Source of the DNA: Pacificispira sp040217575
GTDB taxonomy: Bacteria; Pseudomonadota; Alphaproteobacteria; UBA8366; Aestuariispiraceae
Assembly (NCBI GenBank): GCA_040217575.1
Contig: JAVJPW010000007.1
Coordinates: 310,001 to 374,000, forward strand
DNA length: 64,000 nt
Reading direction: 5' to 3'
Made by a program: the position numbers and the translations under genes. Under the pieces are notes generated by a model. The model was not told the DNA's origin, made no database searches, and worked only from the letters and a program-made list of their open reading frames with translations. Position 1 is the stretch's first letter, and each line of letters starts with the position of its first letter. Below, piece after piece: positions 34,528-43,548 of this stretch.

Positions 34528-37500
34528 CTATTCCGCGGCCTGGGGCGCCGGCTGCGCGGGTGTGCCCGCCGGGTCCCGGAACCGGGACAACAGGTCCGCT
34601 TCGGTACGTTTTGCCATTGTCACGTGGCGTTCCTTCACATGGCCGAAGCCGCGGATATGTTCGGGCACGGACGCAAGGTCGACCGCGATGTCGTAGTTCG
34701 ATGTCGAAAGACCATCAAAGACTTCGCGCAACAGTTCCTCATATTCCCCGATCAGACGGCGTTCCATCCGGCGTTCGTCGGAATATCCGAAAATGTCGAA
34801 CATTGTGCCACGCAGGCCTTTCAGCTTCGCCAGAAGACCAAAGGCCTTGAACATCCAGGGGCCGTATTCCCGCTTCTTGAGCTCACCGGTTTCCGGGTCG
34901 CGTTCAGCGGTCAGCGGCGGCGCCAGATGGAAGTGGATTTTGTAATCCCCTTCGAACTTGTCCGCGACCGACTTGAGGAACGTGCCTGACGTATAAAGGC
35001 GCGCGACCTCATATTCGTCCTTAATCGCCAACAGTTTGAAGTAATAGCGGGCCACCGCCTTTGCCAGGCTGCCGTCCGCCCGCGCGATACGAGCCTCCGC
35101 CGTTACGGCACGGTCGACCATGTCCTTGTATCGGCGCGCCAGCGCGTCATTCTGATAATCCTTCAGGTGGGAGATGCGTTTGGCAACGATGTCTTCCAGG
35201 GTGGTCGCAATCCCTTCGGCTTCCTTTGCACTGGCCTTGGCCGCGGCACTGTCCACGATCCGAAGAACGGCATCCGGATCGTGTGCCATGCGCCGCCCCC
35301 ACAGGAAGGCACGCTTGTTCGCTTCGACTGCGACGCCGTTCAGCTCTATCGCTTTTTCAAGCGCGTCGCGGGATACCGGCACCCGGCCCATCTGGAAGGC
35401 GACACCCAGCATAAACGGGTTTGTCGCGATGGTGTCGCCCATCAGGGCTTCGGCGACCTTCGTGCCGTCAACGAAGCTGACCGCATCCGGTCCGACCTGA
35501 TCGCGGATGATCTGTTTCATCTCGTCCGCCGGGAAGTTCCAATCCGGGTTCTTCGTGAAGTCACCGGTGATCGATTCCTGCGTATTGATGATCGCCGTCG
35601 TCGTACCCCGTTCCGCCTTTGCCATGGCATCCGCGCCCGCGGCCACCACCATGTCGCAACCAAGGATCAAATCGGCCCCACCCGCAGCGATTCGCACCGC
35701 CTTGATCTGTTCCGGGGTCTTTCCGATACGGATGTGGCTGGTAACCGGGCCACCTTTTTGCGCCAGACCGGCCATATCCAGGACGGAACAGCCCTTGCCT
35801 TCCAGGTGGGCCGCCATGCCCAGCAACGCCCCGACAGTGACAACGCCCGTGCCGCCGACACCGGTCAGCAAAATATCCCAGGGCCCTTCGCCGATTTCCG
35901 GCAGATTTGGGTCCGGCAAGGCTTCGAACACATCGGCGACACCGGCGCTTGCCGCCGCACCAGCGGACGCACCCTTGCCCTTTTTCAGGGCGCCGCCGTG
36001 GATTGTCACAAAGGACGGACAGAACCCGTCGACGCAGGAATAATCCTTGTTGCAGGACGACTGATCGATTTCCCGCTTGCGGCCGAACTCGGTTTCCTTC
36101 GGCACGACGGACAGACAGTTCGATTTGACGGAACAGTCGCCGCAGCCTTCGCACACCATCTCGTTGATGAACGCGCGTTTCGCCGGATCCGGAAACAGAC
36201 CGCGCTTGCGGCGGCGGCGTTTTTCCGCGGCACAGGTCTGATCATAGATCATGACCGTGCAGCCGGGCGTTTCCCGCAGTTCCTTTTGAACGGCGTTCAG
36301 GTCGCTTCGATGATGGATCGTGGTGCCCGGCGGGAAGGCGCCGGTCGACGGATACTTTTCCGGTTCGTCAGAAACGATGACCAGACGCTTGATCCCTTCG
36401 GCATGGACCTGCCGGGCAAGCGTCGGCACGTCGATCGGCCCGTCATGGGGTTGGCCGCCGGTCATTGCGACCGCGTCGTTGAACAGGATCTTGTATGTGA
36501 CATTGACGCCGGACGCCGCCGCGGCACGCACCGCCAAAAGGCCCGAATGGAAATACGTCCCGTCACCCAGATTCACAAAGACATGCTTTTCCGACGTGAA
36601 CGGCGCCTGACCGACCCAGGACATCCCCTCACCGCCCATCTGGGTGAAGCTTTGGGTGTTCCGGTCCATCCATAGCGCCATGTAGTGGCAGCCAATTCCC
36701 GCAAGTGCGCGGCTTCCTTCGGGTACCTTGGTGGACGTATTGTGCGGACAGCCGGAACAGAAATAGGGAACGCGCTTCGTTCCGCCTTTCACTTCCGCCA
36801 GGGATTTTTCCTTTGCCGCCAGAAAGCCCAAACGGTTCTTGAAATGCTCGTTGCTGTCGACGGTGGCGCTGCCGCCCGGCAACCAGCCCAGCCGTTCGAC
36901 CAGAACGCGGGCGATCATCGCCGGCGTAAGTTCCCCGAACGACGGCAGTTGCAGTTGCCCATCCGCGCGGAACTTACCGACAACGCGGGGGCGCACGTCT
37001 TCGCGCCAGTTATAAAGCTGTTCCTTCAGCTGGTTTTCGATGACCGCGCGTTTTTCCTCGACCACCAGGATTTCTTCCAGTCCTTCGGCGAAATGGCGGA
37101 TACCTTCGCGTTCCAGTGGCCAGGGCATCCCGACCTTGTAGACGACGATGCCAAGCTTGTTCGCGAACTCCTCGTCGATATGCAGGTCTTCCAGCGCCTG
37201 CATGACGTCCAGATAGGATTTGCCCGTCGTCACGATGCCAAGGCGGCGGTTCTTTCCGCCGATGACTTCCCGGTTCAGGTTGTTCGCCCGGGCATAGGCC
37301 AGCGCGGCATAAAGCCGGTATTTGTGCAGGAGTTCTTCTTCCGCCAGCGGTTCATGCAGGCGCGGGCGGATGTTCAACCCACCTTCGGGAATTTCAAAAT
37401 CTTCCGGAATACGCGTTTCGACGCGATGCGGGTCCACATAGACGGACGCAGAGGTATCGACCGTATCCGCCAGCGTCTTGAACGCGACCCAGACCCCGGC

Positions 37501-38079
37501 ATACCGGGACATGGCCCAGCCATGCAGCCCCATATCCAGAAATTCCTGAACGTTTGCCGGGTGCAGAACCGGGATCATCGCGTCCATGAACGCATATTCG
37601 GTCTGATGGGCCGTGGTAGACGACTTGCAGGTATGGTCATCGCCCGCCAGCGCCAATACGCCGCCATGCCGCGCCGTACCCGCCAGGTTGGCATGCCGCA
37701 AGACATCGCCGGACCGATCGACGCCCGGCCCCTTGCCGTACCAGATGGAGAATACGCCGTCGACTTCAGCGCCGGGATAGAGGCCGACCTGCTGCGTGCC
37801 CCAAATCGACGTGGCCGCCAGATCCTCGTTCACGCCGGGCTGGAAATGGATGTTGCTTTTTTCCAGGAACTTTCTGGCCCGCCAGAGCTGTTGGTCGAAA
37901 GCGCCCAGCGGCGACCCGCGGTAGCCGGAAATGAAACATCCGGTGTTCAGTCCCGCCGCCTGATCCCGCGCGCGCTGCATCAACGGCAGGCGCACCAGCG
38001 CCTGTGTGCCGGTCAGAAAGACGCGGCCTTCTTCCAACGTATACTTATCGTCCAGCGATACTTCGGCCAATTCAGCCAT
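34528..38079 (-). CDS. Indolepyruvate:ferredoxin oxidoreductase, fused alpha-beta form
   Basis: The 1183-residue TPP and iron-sulfur enzyme oxidatively decarboxylates aryl-pyruvates, or related 2-oxo acids from transamination, to acyl-CoA. The order is PFOR-like pyrimidine domain, TPP-binding domain (GIGCHYMALWMDRN, then GDGTYFHSG), a Cys cluster (CEGCGDCSVKSNC) and the gamma-type catalytic domain (GVGGTGVVTVGALL). This is the single-chain IorA-IorB fusion common in aerobic proteobacteria. The start is placed at ATG 38079 behind a GGAGAGG site; upstream in-frame codons to 38199 would add a non-homologous segment. The promoter is covered by a long palindrome. Confidence 0.93.
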   Translation of the reverse strand: MAELAEVSLDDKYTLEEGRVFLTGTQALVRLPLMQRARDQAAGLNTGCFISGYRGSPLGAFDQQLWRARKFLEKSNIHFQPGVNEDLAATSIWGTQQVGLYPGAEVDGVFSIWYGKGPGVDRSGDVLRHANLAGTARHGGVLALAGDDHTCKSSTTAHQTEYAFMDAMIPVLHPANVQEFLDMGLHGWAMSRYAGVWVAFKTLADTVDTSASVYVDPHRVETRIPEDFEIPEGGLNIRPRLHEPLAEEELLHKYRLYAALAYARANNLNREVIGGKNRRLGIVTTGKSYLDVMQALEDLHIDEEFANKLGIVVYKVGMPWPLEREGIRHFAEGLEEILVVEEKRAVIENQLKEQLYNWREDVRPRVVGKFRADGQLQLPSFGELTPAMIARVLVERLGWLPGGSATVDSNEHFKNRLGFLAAKEKSLAEVKGGTKRVPYFCSGCPHNTSTKVPEGSRALAGIGCHYMALWMDRNTQSFTQMGGEGMSWVGQAPFTSEKHVFVNLGDGTYFHSGLLAVRAAAASGVNVTYKILFNDAVAMTGGQPHDGPIDVPTLARQVHAEGIKRLVIVSDEPEKYPSTGAFPPGTTIHHRSDLNAVQKELRETPGCTVMIYDQTCAAEKRRRRKRGLFPDPAKRAFINEMVCEGCGDCSVKSNCLSVVPKETEFGRKREIDQSSCNKDYSCVDGFCPSFVTIHGGALKKGKGASAGAAASAGVADVFEALPDPNLPEIGEGPWDILLTGVGGTGVVTVGALLGMAAHLEGKGCSVLDMAGLAQKGGPVTSHIRIGKTPEQIKAVRIAAGGADLILGCDMVVAAGADAMAKAERGTTTAIINTQESITGDFTKNPDWNFPADEMKQIIRDQVGPDAVSFVDGTKVAEALMGDTIATNPFMLGVAFQMGRVPVSRDALEKAIELNGVAVEANKRAFLWGRRMAHDPDAVLRIVDSAAAKASAKEAEGIATTLEDIVAKRISHLKDYQNDALARRYKDMVDRAVTAEARIARADGSLAKAVARYYFKLLAIKDEYEVARLYTSGTFLKSVADKFEGDYKIHFHLAPPLTAERDPETGELKKREYGPWMFKAFGLLAKLKGLRGTMFDIFGYSDERRMERRLIGEYEELLREVFDGLSTSNYDIAVDLASVPEHIRGFGHVKERHVTMAKRTEADLLSRFRDPAGTPAQPAPQAAE

Positions 38080-38216
38080 GTCCAAAGCCTCTCCCAATAT
38101 CGTGCGTGACGGTATTCCGGCTTGTCCTGCCTTGTCGTCCACTGTCACAGACAATCTATGGCACAGATAGACTATGGGGCGGCGCCGGTTTCCGCTCAAG
38201 GGCGGTATCCGTTCAC

Positions 38217-38250
38217 AAAATAGGTTAGCATTGCTGACCTATTTTTTCAA
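38217..38250 (-). promoter_or_regulatory. Long palindromic operator overlapping the oxidoreductase promoter
   Basis: A 13-bp inverted repeat, AAAATAGGTTAGC-ATT-GCTGACCTATTTT (38217-38245), has one mismatch. The minus-strand promoter TTGAAA (38250-38245) plus TAACCT (38227-38222), 17-base spacing, lies almost exactly over it, so a bound dimer would sit between polymerase contacts. The T-run on the right also makes it look like a terminator, but both flanking genes run away from it. Confidence 0.5.
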
Positions 38251-38327
38251 GCATCTTGCTTTCGCTTGAGGGCCGCTCAAGAATCGCGCAACCAAAAGGC
38301 AGCCGTATCGGCAGTAAAGGGGATGGC

Positions 38328-38891
38328 ATGAAGCTTTCGGACCGGGACATCCTGAAACGTATCGACGATGGCGGAATCGAAATCGATCCGGCGGACAATG
38401 TGCGCGTCGGGCCGGTGTCCATCGACCTGACCCTGGACCGGCGGTTCCTTTACTTCCGGCACGAACAGCTTTCCGTGATCGACGTGGATAAGGGGCTGGG
38501 CGATCAGGACCCGATGGCACAGTACGATGTGCCGGAAGGGGACGCCTTCATTCTGCAGCCGAAGGCATTCGCACTGGGTGCCACGGCCGAGCGTGTGCGT
38601 ATTCCAAGCGACCTAGTCGGCTGGCTGGACGGGCGGTCCAGTCTGGCGCGGATCGGCCTAATGGTGCATGCCACGGCACATACGCTGGAGCCGGGTTGGA
38701 ACGGCACGATCACGCTGGAATTCTTCAATGCCGGCAATGTCGCACTGGCGCTTCGCCCCGGCATGCGGGTCTGTGCGGTCAGCTTCGAACCTCTGTCTTC
38801 CGAAGCGCTGAATCCCTATGACCGCAAGGAAGGCGCGAAATACCTGAACCAGGCGGGGCCGGTCGCAAGCCAGGTCGGCCGCGACCGCTGA
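38328..38891 (+). CDS. dcd: dCTP deaminase
   Basis: The 187-residue trimeric enzyme converts dCTP to dUTP, the entry to thymidylate synthesis. The signature WLDGRSSLARIGLMVHATAH and the catalytic glutamate in TLEFFN are present, and length fits the alphaproteobacterial form. The frame is open upstream to 38256, but the ATG at 38328 starts the standard MKLSDRDI. It is divergent from the indolepyruvate oxidoreductase and ends three bases before the convergent threonine aldolase gene. Confidence 0.94.
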   Translation: MKLSDRDILKRIDDGGIEIDPADNVRVGPVSIDLTLDRRFLYFRHEQLSVIDVDKGLGDQDPMAQYDVPEGDAFILQPKAFALGATAERVRIPSDLVGWLDGRSSLARIGLMVHATAHTLEPGWNGTITLEFFNAGNVALALRPGMRVCAVSFEPLSSEALNPYDRKEGAKYLNQAGPVASQVGRDR

Positions 38892-38894
38892 AAT

Positions 38895-39956
38895 CTATCC
38901 CAGTATTTCCGTCATCGCGGCAATTGCTTCCTCAATACCCGCGCGGTCGACATCCAGATGGGTGACCGCGCGCATGGATGTCCTGGAAAAGGCCCCTATG
39001 CGCACACCGCGTTCCATAAGCGCCTTCGACAGGGCGTGCGCGTCCATCGGGGCGTCGGTCCCCAACTCATAAAACACGATGTTCGTTTCCACCGTCGCCG
39101 GGTCCAGCAGGATTCCGCGAAGCCCCGCAATGCCTTCGGCAAAACGGCGCGCGTTCGCATTGTCTTCCGCCAGTCGTTCCAGATTGTGGTCCAGCGCATA
39201 AAGCCCCGCCGCGGCCAGATATCCGGACTGGCGCAGCGCACCGCCCATGCGCTGTTTGATGCGCCAGGCTTCGGCAATGAAATCCTTGGTCCCTGCCAGA
39301 ACGGCACCAACCGGACATCCCAACCCCTTGGACAGGTCGATCCAGACACTGTCCGTCGCCTGAACCATGCGGGACGCGGATATGCCCGACGCTGCGACCG
39401 CATTCATTAGCCGCGCGCCGTCCATGTGAAGCGCCAGCCCCCGTTCCCGGGCCAGGTCGCCCAGCGCGTCCAACTGTTCCAGGGGCCAGACCGTGCCGCC
39501 CCCCAGGTTTGACGTCTGTTCCACTTCGATCAGCGTGACGCGCGGGGCGTACCGGTTACCGGGTGCCGGGATCGCAGCCCGCGCCTGATCCACGGTATAG
39601 ACACCGCGCACCCCGTCCAGCGGCAGAATGTTGACCCCGCCGGTCGCCCCCGCGCCACCGCCTTCAAATCCGATGATATGGGCCGATCTGTCCGCCAGAA
39701 CCGCATCCCCCGGCCGACAATGTATCTGCAGGGCGATCTGGTTGCACATCGTCCCGCTGGGCAGGAACAGTGCCGCTTCCTTTCCAAGAAGATCCGCCGT
39801 GCGTTCTTCCAGCATCAATGTTGTCGGATCTTCAAGGGCCTGTTCATCGCCGACTTCGGCCGTGCCCATTGCCTGAATCATGCCCGGCGACGGACGGGTC
39901 TTTGTATCGCTGTAGAGTTCGACCCGCGGACGCTGGTTCTGTTGTGATCCGACCAT
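38895..39956 (-). CDS. ltaE: Low-specificity L-threonine aldolase
   Basis: The 353-residue PLP enzyme cleaves L-threonine or L-allo-threonine to glycine and acetaldehyde. It has the fold-type I motifs GDEQALEDPTT at the N-terminus, LHMDGARLMNA (cofactor Asp) and the PLP lysine K210 in WIDLSKGLGCPVG. Length is typical. It may link threonine breakdown to glycine and one-carbon supply. It is divergent from the VOC gene. Confidence 0.93.
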   Translation of the reverse strand: MVGSQQNQRPRVELYSDTKTRPSPGMIQAMGTAEVGDEQALEDPTTLMLEERTADLLGKEAALFLPSGTMCNQIALQIHCRPGDAVLADRSAHIIGFEGGGAGATGGVNILPLDGVRGVYTVDQARAAIPAPGNRYAPRVTLIEVEQTSNLGGGTVWPLEQLDALGDLARERGLALHMDGARLMNAVAASGISASRMVQATDSVWIDLSKGLGCPVGAVLAGTKDFIAEAWRIKQRMGGALRQSGYLAAAGLYALDHNLERLAEDNANARRFAEGIAGLRGILLDPATVETNIVFYELGTDAPMDAHALSKALMERGVRIGAFSRTSMRAVTHLDVDRAGIEEAIAAMTEILG

Positions 39957-40071
39957 TTCGCACTATCTCCCGGCTGATAAAGAATACAGACTGAGGGGAT
40001 CGTTGTCCGCGCCGCCACGGTGTGTCAAACAGCGGGCAGCACCATCCCCCGACCGACCAGGAAGAAAACTG

Positions 40072-40446
40072 ATGCTGGGCCCCATAGACGCGATTCGCCT
40101 GTTTACCGCCGACATAGGCCGCGCGACCAGTTTTTATGAGATAATTCTGGGGAGGGCGCCAGCCGTCGCGGACGATGCGATGGCCATATTCGATACACGT
40201 TCCACGAAGCTGATCATTGAACTGATCGACGAAGAAGACGGCGACGATGCTGATGAGCTGATCGGCCGGTTTGCTGGTGTTTCCTTTGCCGTCCCTGACA
40301 TTCGCGCCGCGCATAAACAGCTTTCGGACGCGGGCGTCACCTTCGACGGTCGGCCTGAAATCCAACCATGGGGCGGGGCACTGGCCCATTTCTTTGACCC
40401 GGACGGCAATGTCCTGACACTGGTTCAATATCCATTGCCGGACTAG
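40072..40446 (+). CDS. VOC (glyoxalase/dioxygenase fold) protein
   Basis: A 124-residue single VOC domain with the beta-alpha-beta-beta-beta pattern: IDAIRLFTADIGRATSFYE at the start and the C-terminal FFDPDGNVLTLVQY. The last motif carries the family's metal-side residue region. Members can be lyases, isomerases or dioxygenases, so no reaction is assigned. The ATG at 40072 has an AGGAAG site upstream; earlier in-frame codons to 40003 have none. Confidence 0.8.
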   Translation: MLGPIDAIRLFTADIGRATSFYEIILGRAPAVADDAMAIFDTRSTKLIIELIDEEDGDDADELIGRFAGVSFAVPDIRAAHKQLSDAGVTFDGRPEIQPWGGALAHFFDPDGNVLTLVQYPLPD

Positions 40447-40523
40447 TCCGGCGGCCACCGGGGTTGTTGCGAAAGGGCGAATCCCGGCTTACTTAATCGC
40501 CAAGTGTCCGTCGTACCTTTTCC

Positions 40524-41207
40524 ATGTCGAGGGCAGCCAAAGTGGCTCAGAAACCAACCCGCATCGCACCTTCCATTCTGTCGGCCGACTTTGCCGCATT
40601 GGGCACGGAAGTCCGTGCGATTGACGAAGCCGGCGCAGATTATGTCCATATCGACGTCATGGACGGGCATTTCGTGCCGAATATTACGATCGGCCCCGGG
40701 GTGGTGAAGGCATTGCGCCCCCACAGCAACAAGGTATTCGATGTCCATCTGATGATCGCACCGGTCGATCCGTATCTTCAGGCATTCGCCGGTGCGGGCG
40801 CGGATATCCTGTCGGTGCACCCGGAATCCGGGCCGCACCTTCACCGGACGTTGCAGGCGATCCATGGTCTTGGGAAACGGGCAGGGGTGGTCCTGAATCC
40901 CGGCACGCCGCATCAGGTATTGGAACCGGTGTTGGACCTGGTCGATCTGATCCTGGTCATGTCGGTCAATCCCGGCTTCGGCGGGCAAAGCTTTATTGCA
41001 AGCCAGCTTGAGAAAATCGCCGCCATTCGCGCCATGATCGATGCGAGCGGTCGTGACATCGACCTGGAAGTCGACGGCGGAATCAATTTCGAAACCGCCC
41101 CGCAGGCGATCGAAGCGGGCGCGGACGTTCTTGTCGCCGGGACAGCGACCTTTACCGGTGGCCCCAACCAGTACGCGGACAATATCCGACGGCTGCGCGG
41201 CGGCTGA
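40524..41207 (+). CDS. rpe: Ribulose-phosphate 3-epimerase
   Basis: The 227-residue TIM barrel interconverts ribulose 5-phosphate and xylulose 5-phosphate in the pentose phosphate pathway. Metal-site residues lie in APSILSADF, HIDVMDGHFVPN, DVHLM and the C-terminal EVDGGIN motif. Length is normal. The heparinase-like gene follows by about 30 bases, a pairing known in Rhodospirillales. Confidence 0.96.
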   Translation: MSRAAKVAQKPTRIAPSILSADFAALGTEVRAIDEAGADYVHIDVMDGHFVPNITIGPGVVKALRPHSNKVFDVHLMIAPVDPYLQAFAGAGADILSVHPESGPHLHRTLQAIHGLGKRAGVVLNPGTPHQVLEPVLDLVDLILVMSVNPGFGGQSFIASQLEKIAAIRAMIDASGRDIDLEVDGGINFETAPQAIEAGADVLVAGTATFTGGPNQYADNIRRLRGG

Positions 41208-41238
41208 CGGATCGAAGCAAAAGGATTGGCGTAACGCC

Positions 41239-42912
41239 ATGGAACCGGTTTCTGCGCATCCGCATTCGCTGGCTCAGGAGCTTCGATATCGAAGCGCCAA
41301 AGTCGCCCGCGTTCTGGGGCTCTACCGGACCCTGACGGGCGGTCGACCGCCGGCGCACCCCACGATCCCGGACGATGTGACTTGGCCTGCAGACCCGTGG
41401 CCGGGGGACCCGAACATTGGTAGCGCAATCATGTCGGGCCGGTATCCGTTTGGCGGGGTATCGCGCACGATCAGCGGTTCCCCGTGGCAGAAGGTGGAGG
41501 CACCGTCCCTTTGGCACCGTCACGCGCACGGGTTTGAATGGCTTCGCGATCTGGCAGCCATCGGTGGAAGCGAAGGCGACGCCACCGCCCGCCGACTGCT
41601 GCATGGCTGGATCGAGCATGAGGCCGCCGGCGCCTTTCGTCACCAACCCGCAACCTGGTCGCCCGGTCCGTGCGGCCGGCGGCTGTCCACATGGCTGTTC
41701 CATTGGCCGATGTTGAGCCAGAACATGGCCGACCGCGAGATGGAGCCGTTCCTGGATTCGCTGGGCCGTCACATGCGTCATCTGTTTCTGATCGCAGGTG
41801 TGGAAGGCGATGGTGCGGACCGTCATGCGGCCATTCTGGCCCTGATCCACGGCTGTCTTCTGATCCCGGATTTCAATGGTCGACTGACGGCGGCAATCCG
41901 CCTGCTGGAACGGGAAATGTCTTATTCCATTCTGCCGGATGGCTGTCATGCCACCCGATCGCCGCGGGTCCAGTTTGAAGTCCTGCGCGACCTGACGGCG
42001 CTGAGGGGCGTGTTCGAGACACTGCGCCGGGACGTGCCGATTGCGCTTTCGACCGCCATCGACCGTGTGGCACCGATCGTGCGTCTTTTCCGTCACGGAG
42101 ACGGTCGGTTCGCACTGTTCCACGACACCCGCGAAGGAGATGCGGAGGAAATTGAACGCGTGCTGCAACGCGCGGATGCCAAAGGGCGCGCCCCATCGCG
42201 CAGCCCGCACGGCGGTTACGAACGTCTGGTATCCGGGAAACTGTGCGTAATTGCGGATGTCGGGGCACCACCTTCCGCCCCGTTCGACGGCTGCATTCAT
42301 GCGGCCCCGCTTGCGATGGAAGTCAGTTTCGGTGCGGAACGGCTGATCGTGAACTGCGGTGCGGCAAGGGGTGCGGACGGCGACTGGGCCCGTGCCCAGC
42401 GCAGCACGGCGGCACATTCGACATTAAGTGTTGAGAATACGAACGCCGATGAGATCGATGCCCGCGGACGGATCGGGAAACGCCGCGCCAGCACCGTCGT
42501 GGAGCGGAACGAGAATGACGACGCGATCTGGATTGATATGAGCCATGACGGGTACAAACGACCTTTCGGTCTGACCCACCGAAGGCGACTCTATCTGACA
42601 TCCGAAGGCGCGGACCTGCGCGGGGAAGATTCGCTGGAGGGGGAGGAAGGTCACACGTTCGCCCTGCGATTCCATCTTCACCCCAAGGTTCAGGTATCCC
42701 TGCTGGCCAATCATGCTTCGGCGTTGCTGAAGACACCGTCCGGCGCCGGCTGGCGCTTGCGCGCGGCGGGTGCCGACCTGTCTCTGACGGAAAGTGTCTA
42801 TCTGGGTGGACCGCAGGATACCAAACGCACGCAGCAGATTCTGCTGACGGGTGTTACAGGGCCGGGCGGCGCCACCGTCAAATGGGCGCTGCAGCGGGAA
42901 GGAAAGCGCTAG
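41239..42912 (+). CDS. Heparinase II/III-like protein
   Basis: The 557-residue protein has an N-terminal helical toroid region with HRHAHGFEWLRDLAAI and a C-terminal beta-sandwich with RSTAAHSTLSVENTNADEI and SHDGY, the pattern of the heparinase II/III family. Despite the name, bacterial members next to rpe are common and their polysaccharide substrate is unknown. No signal peptide is evident at the chosen ATG; the frame stays open upstream inside rpe, which is not credible as coding. Confidence 0.83.
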   Translation: MEPVSAHPHSLAQELRYRSAKVARVLGLYRTLTGGRPPAHPTIPDDVTWPADPWPGDPNIGSAIMSGRYPFGGVSRTISGSPWQKVEAPSLWHRHAHGFEWLRDLAAIGGSEGDATARRLLHGWIEHEAAGAFRHQPATWSPGPCGRRLSTWLFHWPMLSQNMADREMEPFLDSLGRHMRHLFLIAGVEGDGADRHAAILALIHGCLLIPDFNGRLTAAIRLLEREMSYSILPDGCHATRSPRVQFEVLRDLTALRGVFETLRRDVPIALSTAIDRVAPIVRLFRHGDGRFALFHDTREGDAEEIERVLQRADAKGRAPSRSPHGGYERLVSGKLCVIADVGAPPSAPFDGCIHAAPLAMEVSFGAERLIVNCGAARGADGDWARAQRSTAAHSTLSVENTNADEIDARGRIGKRRASTVVERNENDDAIWIDMSHDGYKRPFGLTHRRRLYLTSEGADLRGEDSLEGEEGHTFALRFHLHPKVQVSLLANHASALLKTPSGAGWRLRAAGADLSLTESVYLGGPQDTKRTQQILLTGVTGPGGATVKWALQREGKR

Positions 42913-42946
42913 GTCCCACGTCCGCCATCAGCGCCGAAATTCTATG

Positions 42947-43429
42947 CTATAATTCCTCGGCTGGAATCTCGCGGATATCCGGCCAGATCGCATTCGCGGA
43001 ATCGATGTTCTGATCGCGATCTTCCAGCCAGACTTCGCGGGTTCCGGGGTCAAGCTGCAGGTAAAGCGTGTCATTCACGATTTCCCACGCCGCCGGATCG
43101 ACGTCGAATTTCTGTTGCTGGGTCACACCATAAGCACAGAACCCGCCATAGGCAGGGGTATAGCGTTCCGGATCGTTCTGGAACATTTCCAGATGTTCGG
43201 CACTTGCGAACTGGAAAGTCGCACCGTCGACGGTATGCGTAAAACTTGAAGACCCGGGCGTCGGCTGACCGTCCGTGAAATAGGCAACCGGATCATAGCC
43301 GTGAATTGCAACCGCGCTTTCGGTCACATTCACATCAATGGGCAACGCCCCGGATTGTTCCTGGACGACAAAGACCGCGATCGCCGCGACCGCAACCAGC
43401 CCGATCAAAACACCCAATTTCCGATTCAT
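42947..43429 (-). CDS. YHS-domain protein with N-terminal membrane anchor
   Basis: The 160-residue protein has one hydrophobic N-terminal helix (LIGLVAVAAIAVFVV) acting as anchor or signal, then a YHS domain: AIHGYDPVAYFTDGQP, FQFASAEHLEMFQNDPERY and YGGFCAYGV. YHS proteins of this type may bind copper, lipid or another small ligand in the periplasm. The ATG at 43429 has GAGGTGAGGGA upstream; codons further upstream in frame are unsupported. It is divergent from the deacetylase gene, with a CtrA-like box between. Confidence 0.78.
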   Translation of the reverse strand: MNRKLGVLIGLVAVAAIAVFVVQEQSGALPIDVNVTESAVAIHGYDPVAYFTDGQPTPGSSSFTHTVDGATFQFASAEHLEMFQNDPERYTPAYGGFCAYGVTQQQKFDVDPAAWEIVNDTLYLQLDPGTREVWLEDRDQNIDSANAIWPDIREIPAEEL

Positions 43430-43511
43430 ATCCCTCACCTCGCGGATGGTCCGCAATGTCATAATTGTGCCTAGCACACCCAAAGCTGACGCGATAGTGT
43501 CCGGTTTCTGG

Positions 43512-43527
43512 TTAAAGATCACTTAAC
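43512..43527. promoter_or_regulatory. CtrA-type binding box (TTAA-N7-TTAAC)
   Basis: TTAA (43512-43515), a 7-base spacer and TTAAC (43523-43527) match the full consensus of the alphaproteobacterial cell-cycle regulator CtrA. The box sits in the 119-base gap between two divergent genes, 22 bases before the deacetylase ATG. Function is inferred from the motif and place. Confidence 0.45.
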
Positions 43528-43548
43528 CGCGAACGGCAAGGAGCAGAA

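Noticed and set aside
35167..36675. A 502-codon plus-strand frame
   Set aside because: Antisense shadow of the indolepyruvate oxidoreductase gene, with the same Arg-rich composition.
41041..41238. Upstream extension of the heparinase-like gene into rpe
   Set aside because: It overlaps the real rpe coding sequence in another frame; the ATG at 41239 is 31 bases after rpe.
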